A program made the translations under genes and the position numbers. This document shows, piece by piece, positions 35,672 through 42,628 of a stretch of DNA of 42,628 nucleotides. Positions within the stretch are counted from its first letter, which is position 1; every line of letters begins with the position of its first letter. The notes beneath the pieces were generated by a model, which saw only the letters and a program-made list of their open reading frames with translations, searched no databases and had not been told where the DNA came from. Origin of the DNA: Shewanella surugensis (GTDB lineage Bacteria; Pseudomonadota; Gammaproteobacteria; Enterobacterales; Shewanellaceae); NCBI RefSeq assembly GCF_023284005.1, contig NZ_JAKIKS010000042.1:1-42628 (forward strand). Direction: 5' to 3'.

Positions 35672-35779
35672 TTATCCTCCTTAAAGTGGCAAAGCTAAGA
35701 TCTCAGCAAAATGACACGCTCCCTGTATCCAAGACACGTTACAGTAGCTTGCCTTGACTAGAGCTTAACTTAGTTCATT

Positions 35780-36037
35780 TCAACCATTGATGGCTTCCAG
35801 TCTCAAAGCATCTGAGCCAAAAGCTCTTTTACCAAACCTTACCTGTTCAAGTCTTTGTATACGTTCATGATCATCACGGCAATAACTATCACAAAACCGC
35901 TGCTCCATCCCGATAACCTCAAAACAGTAATAACAACGTCCAGTGCTACACGTTATTACTGTAGTTAATTGAGACAAACTCGACTTTATGCGCCATTGCA
36001 TTAACCTCTGAGCATCATCTGCTAAATCAGACATCAT
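35780..36037 (-). CDS. Small zinc-ribbon prophage protein
   Basis: An 85-residue protein with four cysteines arranged CYYC-x10-CDSYC, a likely zinc site of the DUF2116-like kind seen in prophage early regions. The rest is helical and polar. It is the first gene leftward of the divergent promoter, so it should be expressed when the repressor is lost. GGAGG lies about six bases before the first of two adjacent ATG codons. Function unknown. Confidence 0.55.
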   Translation of the reverse strand: MMSDLADDAQRLMQWRIKSSLSQLTTVITCSTGRCYYCFEVIGMEQRFCDSYCRDDHERIQRLEQVRFGKRAFGSDALRLEAING

Positions 36038-36193
36038 TCAGCCCTCCCCTACAAATTCCTTATTATATTCTCTATTTTTCAGCTTCTTAATGCTATTGAT
36101 GTATTCTATTTTGATTCACTCACACTATTCCAATGGCAAAAACCTACTCAACTCTCCTTAACTTAACCATCAAACCCACATTTAATTAACTTT

Positions 36194-36272
36194 AATATAA
36201 CTATAATATAACTGTAGTTAATAAAAAGCAATCACCAAAGGGAGTTGAATTTTATAACTATGGTAATATAAT
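36194..36272. promoter_or_regulatory. Prophage genetic switch: divergent promoters and operator repeats
   Basis: ATAACTRT occurs three times in the same orientation (36197-36204, 36208-36215, 36254-36261). The leftward early promoter is TTGCTT-N17-TATTAT on the minus strand (36203-36231) and covers two copies. The repressor promoter is TTGAAT-N16-TATAAT (36245-36272) with the third copy in its spacer. An outer dyad TTAACT/AGTTAA (36186-36221) surrounds the first two copies. Confidence 0.6.
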
Positions 36273-36278
36273 GAGCCC

Positions 36279-36974
36279 ATGAACATACTCGCAATGAATA
36301 TTAAAGACAGACTCAAAGCGGTTGGCCTCACTCAAAAAGAGCTAGCCGATAGAGCCAATATTTCTCAAGTCATGGTGCATAAATTGGTGTCGGGTAAAAC
36401 CACCTCTACCTCTAAAATTATGGCGTTAGCTAAGGCACTTAACTGTACGCCGGACTGGTTGATGTATGGTGATAAGACTAAAACTGATGCTGATGCTGAT
36501 GCTGAATGGGTAGGATCCATCGAGCCTTGGGGTAATGACACTATTTTAAGCAAGGATGAATTAGAAGTCCCTTTCTTTACAGAAGTCGAACTTGCAGCCG
36601 GTAATGGCGCGATTGCAATAAGTGAAAATCATGGACCTAAACTCCGTTTTGCAAAATCGACATTAAGACGTCAAGGCGTAGAAGCAGAGCATGCTGCCTG
36701 TGTGAAAGTGAATGGCAGTAGTATGGAGCCCGTTTTACCAACAGGCTCAACCGTCGGTATCGACACGGCTAAAACAGACATTATCGATGGGAAAATGTAT
36801 GCTATCAATCATGATGGCATGCTGAGAGTAAAGTTAGTTTATCAGCTTCCCGGCGGTGGGATCCGCCTACGTAGCTATAACAGCGACGAGTATCCCGATG
36901 AACATTATGATAAACAACAAGCGAGTCTGATCCGTCTCATCGGCAAAGTCTTCTGGTATTCAGTGCTGCTATAA
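36279..36974 (+). CDS. CI/LexA-type phage repressor with S24 self-cleavage domain
   Basis: A 231-residue repressor. Residues 7-60 form an XRE HTH (GLTQKELADRANISQVMVHKL). A linker (DADADAEW) leads to the peptidase domain with the scissile Ala-Gly (VELAAGNG), the nucleophile serine in KVNGSSMEP and the general-base lysine in GMLRVKL. It should hold the prophage silent and be inactivated by RecA in the SOS response. The ATG is only seven bases after TATAAT, so the mRNA appears leaderless, as for lambda cI; an internal ATG at 36294 is the alternative start. Confidence 0.9.
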   Translation: MNILAMNIKDRLKAVGLTQKELADRANISQVMVHKLVSGKTTSTSKIMALAKALNCTPDWLMYGDKTKTDADADAEWVGSIEPWGNDTILSKDELEVPFFTEVELAAGNGAIAISENHGPKLRFAKSTLRRQGVEAEHAACVKVNGSSMEPVLPTGSTVGIDTAKTDIIDGKMYAINHDGMLRVKLVYQLPGGGIRLRSYNSDEYPDEHYDKQQASLIRLIGKVFWYSVLL

Positions 36975-37092
36975 AAAATACATTTTTTATCGCTCAAAAC
37001 TTGAATAGAATACCGGACGCCCTTTTGTGATAGCTAAGTGATCTGAGAACCTCATTGCACTGGCTATCAATCATCGATTGAGTTAAAAAAAC

Positions 37093-37120
37093 CAAAAAAA
37101 AACCTGCTCAAAGAGCAGGT
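37093..37120 (-). terminator. Intrinsic terminator of the small transcription unit
   Basis: On the minus strand ACCTGCTC-TTT-GAGCAGGT (8-bp stem, 3-nt loop) is followed by a run of T. Confidence 0.88.
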
Positions 37121-37273
37121 CAGACATATTCAAGTCATCCAAAAGGAAATAAGGTTACCGCAAAAAAAGCGTTAATCTATGCTAGGTCATAACGACATAA
37201 CACTTGAGTCTAGCGACACCAAAAAAGTGCTTTAAGGTTGATGGATAAAACAAAACTCACGTTTAAAGGAGAG

Positions 37274-37372
37274 TTAACCTTTAAACGACATGGCGAAAAT
37301 CCCGCCATGCAAAACATCCGAGTTAAACCAAATATTTTGCCAATAAATTGTGTTCATTTGTGAATAAGCCAT
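37274..37372 (-). CDS. 32-residue ORF of unknown function
   Basis: AGGAG (37380-37384) lies seven bases before the ATG at 37372. The product begins MAYSQMNTIYWQNIWFNSD and ends FAMSFKG; it has two Trp within five residues, no clear membrane helix, and a Gly-Gly-Ile-Phe-Ala patch. The stop codon sits in the loop of a perfect 10-bp hairpin. No family recognised. It could be a leader peptide, although no downstream gene in the same orientation exists before the terminator. Confidence 0.5.
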   Translation of the reverse strand: MAYSQMNTIYWQNIWFNSDVLHGGIFAMSFKG

Positions 37373-37509
37373 TTTCGTACTCCTAACAAAGTTGTAATAA
37401 AATTACTCTAGTGAAACTTAGCTGAATAGACTAGATAAGCCGCCAGTTCAGGTTTAGAGTCAACTTGTCGCTCGATTCCTTGGAGAATTATCCTTCCTGG
37501 ATAGACTAG

Positions 37510-37534
37510 ATTGGTTAGCGAGTCGCTAACCAAT
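37510..37534. repeat. 25-bp palindrome at the predicted transcript start
   Basis: Two perfect 12-bp arms (ATTGGTTAGCGA / TCGCTAACCAAT) around a single base. It begins at about +1 of the minus-strand promoter, so it is either an operator or a 5'-terminal hairpin that protects the RNA. Confidence 0.8.
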
Positions 37535-37541
37535 GAGAAGC

Positions 37542-37569
37542 ATTATAGCTAAGTGTAATTTTATTACAA
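37542..37569 (-). promoter_or_regulatory. Strong sigma-70 promoter of the small transcription unit
   Basis: On the minus strand TTGTAA (37564-37569), 16 bases, TATAAT (37542-37547). The -35 half is part of a 15-bp sequence repeated in inverted orientation at 37392-37406. Confidence 0.7.
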
Positions 37570-37825
37570 TCTTTTTTATTAAAAAGACTAATTATACCCA
37601 CTTTAAGTAATAAAAGAACAGGGTTCAAATAAAAAGCAATATAATCAAATGCATATGGTTTACGTTGATATTGGAACTAAATTAAATTCAGAATAATCGA
37701 CCTCATTAGACTCAACATAAAGTCAAAAACAGACATAATGAAGAAAAAACGTCCTTATTGAAAATAAACAATAAGGCAAATAATAACACGATGAATAGAA
37801 AATCAATTCTGAATTTCCAATCTGC
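37570..37825. other. AT-rich intergenic region, nothing recognised
   Basis: About 250 bp between the small transcription unit and the end of the M17 aminopeptidase gene. No ORF, repeat or clear terminator seen. Confidence 0.4.
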
Positions 37826-39361
37826 TCAGCCTTCTAGTATATAGTTAATCAAGCTAACAACAGGAGCTGCTGTAGGACTGCCGTAATGAGGATGTCCCTC
37901 TACCGCACTGCCAGCAATATCTATATGAGTAAAAGGCAAAGGTAAATCAGCATGCAAGCCGTGATCAAACAATCCCGATGCCTTGAGTAAAAAAGCGGCG
38001 GGATACTGATGACCACGTGCTGTAATGGCTGAAGGTCCATTATTTGACGATAAAACATCTGCGGCCCCTGAAGGATCGATGATTTTATTAAAGTCCTCTC
38101 GGCGTAATGACGATCGCTCTATTGGCTCGCCCCATTTTTGCGCTTGTTGCTGTATATGAACCCCCACCTTTGCGTGCTTAGCAACACTGTTTTCTACCAT
38201 CGCGGTATAACCGCCATAACAACGCACCACATGCCCTGTTAATGTCGCGACAGAATAGAGCTGCGGATGAGGCGCACTTTTTGCTTGAATACGCAAATGA
38301 GAAAGCAAATCAGCCAATACTAAACGTCCTTCCGCATCGGTATTGCCTATGCGGACGCGGCAATCAGCATGACTCGTCACAATTTCATCGGTGACAAAAG
38401 CATCACTGCCGATACTGTTACGCACTAAACCTAACTGTGCTATCACGCGGATCCCTTTTGGCTGTAACAAGGATAAGGTTTTCATTAAACCAGCAACAGC
38501 GGCCGCGCCGCCTTTATCTCGACTCATACCGGCCATCCCCCCTGCCACTTTTATATCTGCGCCTCCAGTATCATAAATGACCCCTTTGCCTGCAAAAAGA
38601 AACGTCCGCGTTATTTCACCTTCGCCGCAATATTCTAATTTAACCACTCGAGGATGATGTCTCGGTACGGCAAAAGAGGCCCGCGCCACCGCACTCAATA
38701 ATGGATAGTCATGTATTAATAAATCAATATTATCAATAACCTCAATACCGATCGCTGAGCCTTCGAATGCTGCTTGGCAGTAATAACTAAAGCGAATGGC
38801 TGACATTCTTTCAGGCTCTGTGCCACATAAGTCTCGGGCAAGTTGCCTACCCGCTTCTATCGCACTGAGCTTATGACCTCGTTTATTTGAAGTGAATAAG
38901 CCTATTTCAACAATCGACTCTGGTACTTTTCCGGCTTCTCTTTTCTCCAAGGGCTGCCATAAAGCCTGCGCGCAGGCTAATGCAGAAACGTTATCCGCTA
39001 ATTGAAAACGCTCATCGTTAGCTTCTATCACCATTAATATTGGCTTTAACGCTCCCGAGGCTTGTGCCATGTTGATCCCAGCTTTAGCCGCGTCACTGTA
39101 AATACGCACATCTTGATAATCATCATCGACTTGCAATACTGGGGCTATGATCAATTTACCTCCCGCTAACCCAGGAGCCAACAATAAGCAGGTCGACTGG
39201 CCCACTCTGTTATCAACTGACGCTGCATGCTCGGCAAATAATCGTACCTCATCAACTGGAATACCCTTGAGTGTATGAGTCACAACAATTAATGCATCCC
39301 AACCTTGTCCATCAAATATGGCGCTTTCATCTTTAACATCTACAAAATTGACTGATTTCAT
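37826..39361 (-). CDS. Leucyl aminopeptidase family (M17) metallopeptidase
   Basis: A 511-residue cytosolic aminopeptidase that removes N-terminal residues using two metal ions. The M17 signature NTDAEGRLVLADLL (Asn340-Arg346 and on) is intact. The metal-binding region reads FAGKGVIYDTGGADIKVAGG followed by MAGMSRDKGGAAAVAG, a variant of the usual GGxSxK...MK.DMGGAA. It is therefore a diverged PepA/PepB-like paralogue, not canonical PepA. It is divergent from pepD, another peptidase, and the two may serve peptide recycling. In Shewanella I recall the same neighbours. Confidence 0.88.
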   Translation of the reverse strand: MKSVNFVDVKDESAIFDGQGWDALIVVTHTLKGIPVDEVRLFAEHAASVDNRVGQSTCLLLAPGLAGGKLIIAPVLQVDDDYQDVRIYSDAAKAGINMAQASGALKPILMVIEANDERFQLADNVSALACAQALWQPLEKREAGKVPESIVEIGLFTSNKRGHKLSAIEAGRQLARDLCGTEPERMSAIRFSYYCQAAFEGSAIGIEVIDNIDLLIHDYPLLSAVARASFAVPRHHPRVVKLEYCGEGEITRTFLFAGKGVIYDTGGADIKVAGGMAGMSRDKGGAAAVAGLMKTLSLLQPKGIRVIAQLGLVRNSIGSDAFVTDEIVTSHADCRVRIGNTDAEGRLVLADLLSHLRIQAKSAPHPQLYSVATLTGHVVRCYGGYTAMVENSVAKHAKVGVHIQQQAQKWGEPIERSSLRREDFNKIIDPSGAADVLSSNNGPSAITARGHQYPAAFLLKASGLFDHGLHADLPLPFTHIDIAGSAVEGHPHYGSPTAAPVVSLINYILEG

Positions 39362-39608
39362 TTTATTTATTCCCCTTAAACAGCGCTATCAATGGCTATA
39401 TCGCGACTATTTCATTCTGCTTTAACGCTTACTTATGCTAGAATATCGCAACTTTTCACTCACATTACAATAATAAATAGCCTATGTATTTTCACATCTC
39501 TGGCGTACTGCTAAAGCAAAGAAAATCATACCGTAATCACTGAGTAGCGCCTGTTTCATTGATAACTTAGGTTGCAATAATATCCCCCTCATTAATTAGG
39601 AGTGTTTT

Positions 39609-41072
39609 GTGTCTTCTTTAAGTCAATTACAACCGCCAGTATTATGGCAGTGGTTCGAACAAATTTGTGCCATTCCACACCCTTCTAAACATGAGCAAGC
39701 ACTCAGCCAACATATTCAAACTTGGGCAAAAGATAAAAATTTATCCATTATTGAAGATGCGGTTGGCAACCTGATTATTCGTAAACCAGCCACCTCTGGC
39801 ATGGAAAATCGTAAAACCGTCGTGCTTCAAGCTCATTTAGATATGGTGCCGCAAAAAAATGCCGATAAAGAGCATGACTTTGAAAACGATCCCATTGATG
39901 CTTATATCGATGGTGACTGGGTTAAGGCAAGAGGCACCACCTTAGGCGCAGATAACGGCATCGGTATGTCTTCTGCACTCGCCGTACTCGGCAGCGATGA
40001 TATTGTTCATGGCCCTTTAGAAGTCCTATTAACCATCGATGAAGAAGCGGGCATGACGGGCGCTTTTGGCTTAGAAGCCGGTATGTTAGCAGCCGATATT
40101 CTGATTAACACCGATTCAGAACAAGAAGGTGAAATTTACATGGGCTGCGCTGGGGGCGTCGATGGAGAACTTAGCCTGCCAATGCAATGGCAAGCGCCCA
40201 ATGAACAAGTCCATGCTTTTCGCTTAGCGCTATCGGGCCTTAAAGGCGGCCATTCAGGTGTGAACATTCATCTTGGTCGCGGCAACGCCAATAAATTATT
40301 GGCCCGCTTCTTATTCGATCATGCACACACTTTATCGATACAATTAGCCAAGTTCGAAGGCGGCTCATTACGTAACGCTATTCCCCGTGAAGCTGAAATC
40401 GAATTTAGCTTACCTGCTGATAAATTGTCTCAATTACAAAATGATATAGCAGATTATCAAGCCTTGCTACGTCAAGAGTTAGCGATAATTGAGCCTGATG
40501 TCGAATTCACCTTAACGGAGATTGTGATCCCTAGTACCGTCATGGCAAATCACAGCCAAACAGGGCTGGTTAACCTTATTCACGCCTGCCCGAATGGGGT
40601 AATACGCATGAGTGACGAAATTGAAGGTGTAACGGAAACCTCCCTCAACCTCGGCGTGATTAAGACCAGCAAAGACAGTGTCACCTTATTATGCTTAATT
40701 CGCTCCTTGATGGATTCAGGCAGGGACAACGTAGAAGGTATGCTCAGTGCCTTAGGACAATTAGCGGGTGCCAATGTCGAGTTCAGCGGGGCTTATCCCG
40801 GTTGGAAACCGGATAACAGCTCACCGGTTATGGCTAGCGTACGTGACACTTATGAGGACATTTATCAGAAAGCACCCACGATTATGGTGATCCACGCAGG
40901 TCTTGAATGTGGTCTGTTTAAAAAACCTTATCCCGATATGGATATGGTCTCTATTGGCCCGACTATTCGCTATCCTCATAGCCCTGATGAAAAAGTCAAT
41001 ATCACTACCGTAGGTCAGTACTGGACCTTATTACTGGCGATTTTAGAGCGTATTCCAGTTAAGGGTGAATAA
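39609..41072 (+). CDS. pepD: Aminoacyl-histidine dipeptidase (peptidase D)
   Basis: A 487-residue M20-family dinuclear zinc dipeptidase with broad specificity, including Xaa-His. Metal ligands and catalytic residues are seen in LQAHLDMVPQ, GADNGIG, TIDEEAGMTGAFGL and NTDSEQEGEIYMGCAGG, and the last ligand region is TIRYPHSPDEKV. The lid domain (GLKGGHSGVNIHLGRGNANK) is intact. The start is a GTG at 39609 with AGGAG six bases upstream. Length is normal. Confidence 0.95.
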   Translation: MSSLSQLQPPVLWQWFEQICAIPHPSKHEQALSQHIQTWAKDKNLSIIEDAVGNLIIRKPATSGMENRKTVVLQAHLDMVPQKNADKEHDFENDPIDAYIDGDWVKARGTTLGADNGIGMSSALAVLGSDDIVHGPLEVLLTIDEEAGMTGAFGLEAGMLAADILINTDSEQEGEIYMGCAGGVDGELSLPMQWQAPNEQVHAFRLALSGLKGGHSGVNIHLGRGNANKLLARFLFDHAHTLSIQLAKFEGGSLRNAIPREAEIEFSLPADKLSQLQNDIADYQALLRQELAIIEPDVEFTLTEIVIPSTVMANHSQTGLVNLIHACPNGVIRMSDEIEGVTETSLNLGVIKTSKDSVTLLCLIRSLMDSGRDNVEGMLSALGQLAGANVEFSGAYPGWKPDNSSPVMASVRDTYEDIYQKAPTIMVIHAGLECGLFKKPYPDMDMVSIGPTIRYPHSPDEKVNITTVGQYWTLLLAILERIPVKGE

Positions 41073-41105
41073 GTTCGATTATTCGCTAAAATGCCTTTTA
41101 GCCAT

Positions 41106-41145
41106 AGAAGCCAAAGTATCAACACGCTGTTTTAGCTTCTTTTTA
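41106..41145 (+). terminator. Terminator between pepD and dinB
   Basis: AGAAGC-N-AAA pairs with TTT-N-GCTTCT around a 14-nt loop and is followed by five T. It lies between two convergent genes. Confidence 0.55.
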
Positions 41146-41166
41146 CAATGAATCGAAGATGACAAA

Positions 41167-42246
41167 CTAAAACCCTAAATCCAGCTGCGCTTTTTTGAGT
41201 TCTGTTATCCTTTTTTGATTATTATCTTCATGGTTTAATCCAACCGAAATACCGATTAAACGTATGCCTCGATCGTGCCGCCGCTCTAATGCTTGCTCTA
41301 ATAAGATATAAAATAAGGTTAATGATATCTCATCACTGCGATGTTCGATGGTGGTTTGTTTAAAGTCATTGAATTTAAGCTTCACGACCTGCTTACTGAT
41401 CTTTCGATCTTTCGCACTTCGCTGTACCCTTTTGCTGAGCTCTGGAATTAATGACTCCATCACCGACTGACATTGAGAAAGCGTAACAATATCTTTCGCC
41501 AGTGTGGTCTCGACGCCGACAGATTTGCGTTCACGATGAGGATAGATACCTCTAGCGTCAATACCTTGTGCGCGCTCTAGTAATGAAGCCCCAAATTTAC
41601 CAAATTTAGCCAATAATATTGCATCAGGAAAACCTTGTACGTCACCACAGGTGTGTAAGCCTAAATCCGCTAGCTTTTGTGCGGTCACTTTTCCCACACC
41701 GGGGATTTTATTAAGTGATAATGTTTTAACAAACTCAGGGATCATCTGAGGCAAAATGACATACTGCCCATTGGGCTTATTGAGATCTGACGCAATTTTG
41801 GCTAAAAATTTCACAGGGGCAACACCAGCCGATGCCGTTAAACCGGTTTCTACAAATATTTTATCTCTGATTTCAGCAGCCATTAAAGTGGCTGAGCCTT
41901 GACTAAATTGGCAATCAGTGACATCTAAATAGGCTTCATCTAAAGACAATGGCTCAATTAAATCGGTGTATTGCCTGAATATGCTCTGGATCTGTTGTGA
42001 GACACTCTTATAAACTGCCATTCTGCCCGGCACTAAAATCAAATCAGGGCATAGCCTCAGCGCATAAGCCGACGCCATCGCTGAACGCACGCCATATTCA
42101 CGTGCTTCATAATTGCAGGTACTGATCACCCCGCGTCGATCACTTCGCCCCCCAACAGCAATCGGCTTCCCCCTTAATTCAGGAAAATCGCGCATTTCTA
42201 CAGCAGCAAAATAACAGTCCATATCGATATGAATGATCTTCCTCAA
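41167..42246 (-). CDS. dinB: DNA polymerase IV (Y-family, translesion)
   Basis: A 359-residue error-prone polymerase. The palm has the catalytic acids in [12 protein letters not shown] and [10 protein letters not shown]. The steric-gate neighbourhood, [14 protein letters not shown] finger segment ([14 protein letters not shown]) and the thumb helix-hairpin-helix ([12 protein letters not shown]) are standard. The little-finger domain follows; the C-terminus (LDLGF) ends with a clamp-binding-like motif. A perfect LexA box upstream makes it SOS-inducible. Confidence 0.95.
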   Translation of the reverse strand: MRKIIHIDMDCYFAAVEMRDFPELRGKPIAVGGRSDRRGVISTCNYEAREYGVRSAMASAYALRLCPDLILVPGRMAVYKSVSQQIQSIFRQYTDLIEPLSLDEAYLDVTDCQFSQGSATLMAAEIRDKIFVETGLTASAGVAPVKFLAKIASDLNKPNGQYVILPQMIPEFVKTLSLNKIPGVGKVTAQKLADLGLHTCGDVQGFPDAILLAKFGKFGASLLERAQGIDARGIYPHRERKSVGVETTLAKDIVTLSQCQSVMESLIPELSKRVQRSAKDRKISKQVVKLKFNDFKQTTIEHRSDEISLTLFYILLEQALERRHDRGIRLIGISVGLNHEDNNQKRITELKKAQLDLGF

Positions 42247-42295
42247 TGGGGTTCCTTAAATGAGCATAAAGTCGCATTCTCTATTGCATACTATA

Positions 42296-42311
42296 CTGTG
42301 TATAAAAACAG
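42296..42311. promoter_or_regulatory. LexA (SOS) box of dinB
   Basis: CTGT-N8-ACAG, a full match to the gammaproteobacterial LexA consensus, extended by TA on both sides (42294-42313), about 50 bases before the dinB ATG. TATAGT next to it on the minus strand can serve as the -10. Confidence 0.88.
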
Positions 42312-42540
42312 TATTAAAGAGTATCATCTTTAATCTGACTTTTAAGTGAAAAATCACGCGATAAAGGCTCATAAATGACGTTAACAACCACATTTAGCCT
42401 TTTCATCTCATGGCAAGTCATTCAAACTAATCAATCTCACATTCAACACAATACGTTCCCATGACCTTGTCTACTCCCCAGCCAATGCCCACGATCCTAA
42501 AGCAAACCGTTTTAACCACTAGTACTTAAACACAGTGAAA

Positions 42541-42628
42541 ATGATCGATTGGATTCACTTCAAAACGGGTAACTGTTCGCTCGGAAATAACAATGAAAGA
42601 CTTCTAGCTTTACGGGGTTTCTTACTAA
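42541..42628 (+). CDS. Possible start of an ORF cut by the window edge
   Basis: An ATG at 42541 opens a frame that stays open to the end of the window (29 codons, starting MIDWIHFKTGNCSLG). There is no ribosome-binding site and no family signal. The rest of 42314-42540 shows nothing I can name. Confidence 0.2.
   Translation, partial: MIDWIHFKTGNCSLGNNNERLLALRGFLL

Larger units (their letters stand above)
37093..37535 (-). ncRNA. Candidate structured small transcript with short ORF
   Basis: Promoter, start-site palindrome, roughly 160-nt structured leader, 32-codon ORF, two hairpins (CGTTTAAAGG/CCTTTAAACG over the stop codon at 37260-37287; CATGGCG/CGCCATG at 37289-37309) and a terminator define a unit of about 440 nt. 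It is not a known RNA that I recognise. It may be a regulatory RNA that also encodes a small protein, or a small gene with a regulatory leader. Confidence 0.5.

Noticed and set aside
30207..36974. A complete functional prophage or tailocin
   Set aside because: No integrase, replication, capsid, sheath or tube genes are visible, and most late genes are broken.
37274..37372. A classical amino-acid biosynthetic attenuator with leader peptide
   Set aside because: There are two Trp close together, but no biosynthetic gene follows in the same orientation; the unit ends at its own terminator.

Overview
The window looks like a chromosomal segment of a low-GC marine gammaproteobacterium, most likely Shewanella or a close relative. 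This is inferred from gene content and order (DUF3718 protein beside folA, the rsfS-rlmH-mrdA-rodA-mltB-rlpA-dacA-ybeD-lipB-lipA run, holD-rimI, and an M17 aminopeptidase / pepD / dinB block), not from a database search.

Layout. 1-262: tail of an unidentified ORF, possibly an insertion-sequence end. 263-3920: a processive-type family 2 glycosyltransferase and a methyl-accepting chemotaxis protein. 4006-4245: a 224-bp element with perfect terminal inverted repeats and a target duplication (MITE-like). 4251-8215 (minus): DUF3718 protein, folA and two paralogous brnQ transporters. 8874-18163 (plus): the conserved cell-elongation and lipoate cluster. 18264-19212 (minus): rimI-like acetyltransferase and holD.

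19693-23241 is the most unusual accessory block. A divergently transcribed ArsR-family regulator faces a translationally coupled three-gene operon: an ArsN-type GNAT fused to ArsH, a cytoplasmic SASA-type esterase, and an MFS transporter. Three 16-bp ATCGT-N6-ACGAT dyads, two of them inside a 71-bp inverted repeat, fill the intergenic region. The regulator lacks two of the three classical arsenite-binding cysteines, so the inducer may be an organoarsenical or another compound.

23242-30176: IS debris, a small ORF and a chitin-utilisation pair (a GH18 chitinase with three CBM5/12-type repeats, and a GH20 chitobiase split by a one-base shift in a C6 tract that is also a potential -1 slippery site).

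30207-36974: a decaying prophage or tailocin remnant. It keeps a genetic switch (leaderless S24 repressor, divergent early promoter, operator repeats), a small zinc-ribbon protein, an XRE protein, a candidate Q-like antiterminator, three copies of a late-promoter-like repeat, and a lysis module (SAR endolysin, Rz/Rz1, holin). It ends in P2-type baseplate genes V, W and J. Most late genes are broken: three in-frame Gln-to-stop changes (V, Rz1, the gene before V), frameshifts in the endolysin and the gene before V, an internal deletion in W, and truncation of J.

37090-37570 (minus) holds a compact unrecognised transcription unit: promoter, 25-bp palindrome at the predicted transcript start, 32-codon ORF with a good ribosome-binding site, hairpin over its stop codon, and an intrinsic terminator. 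37826-42246: M17 aminopeptidase, pepD, and dinB with a perfect LexA box.
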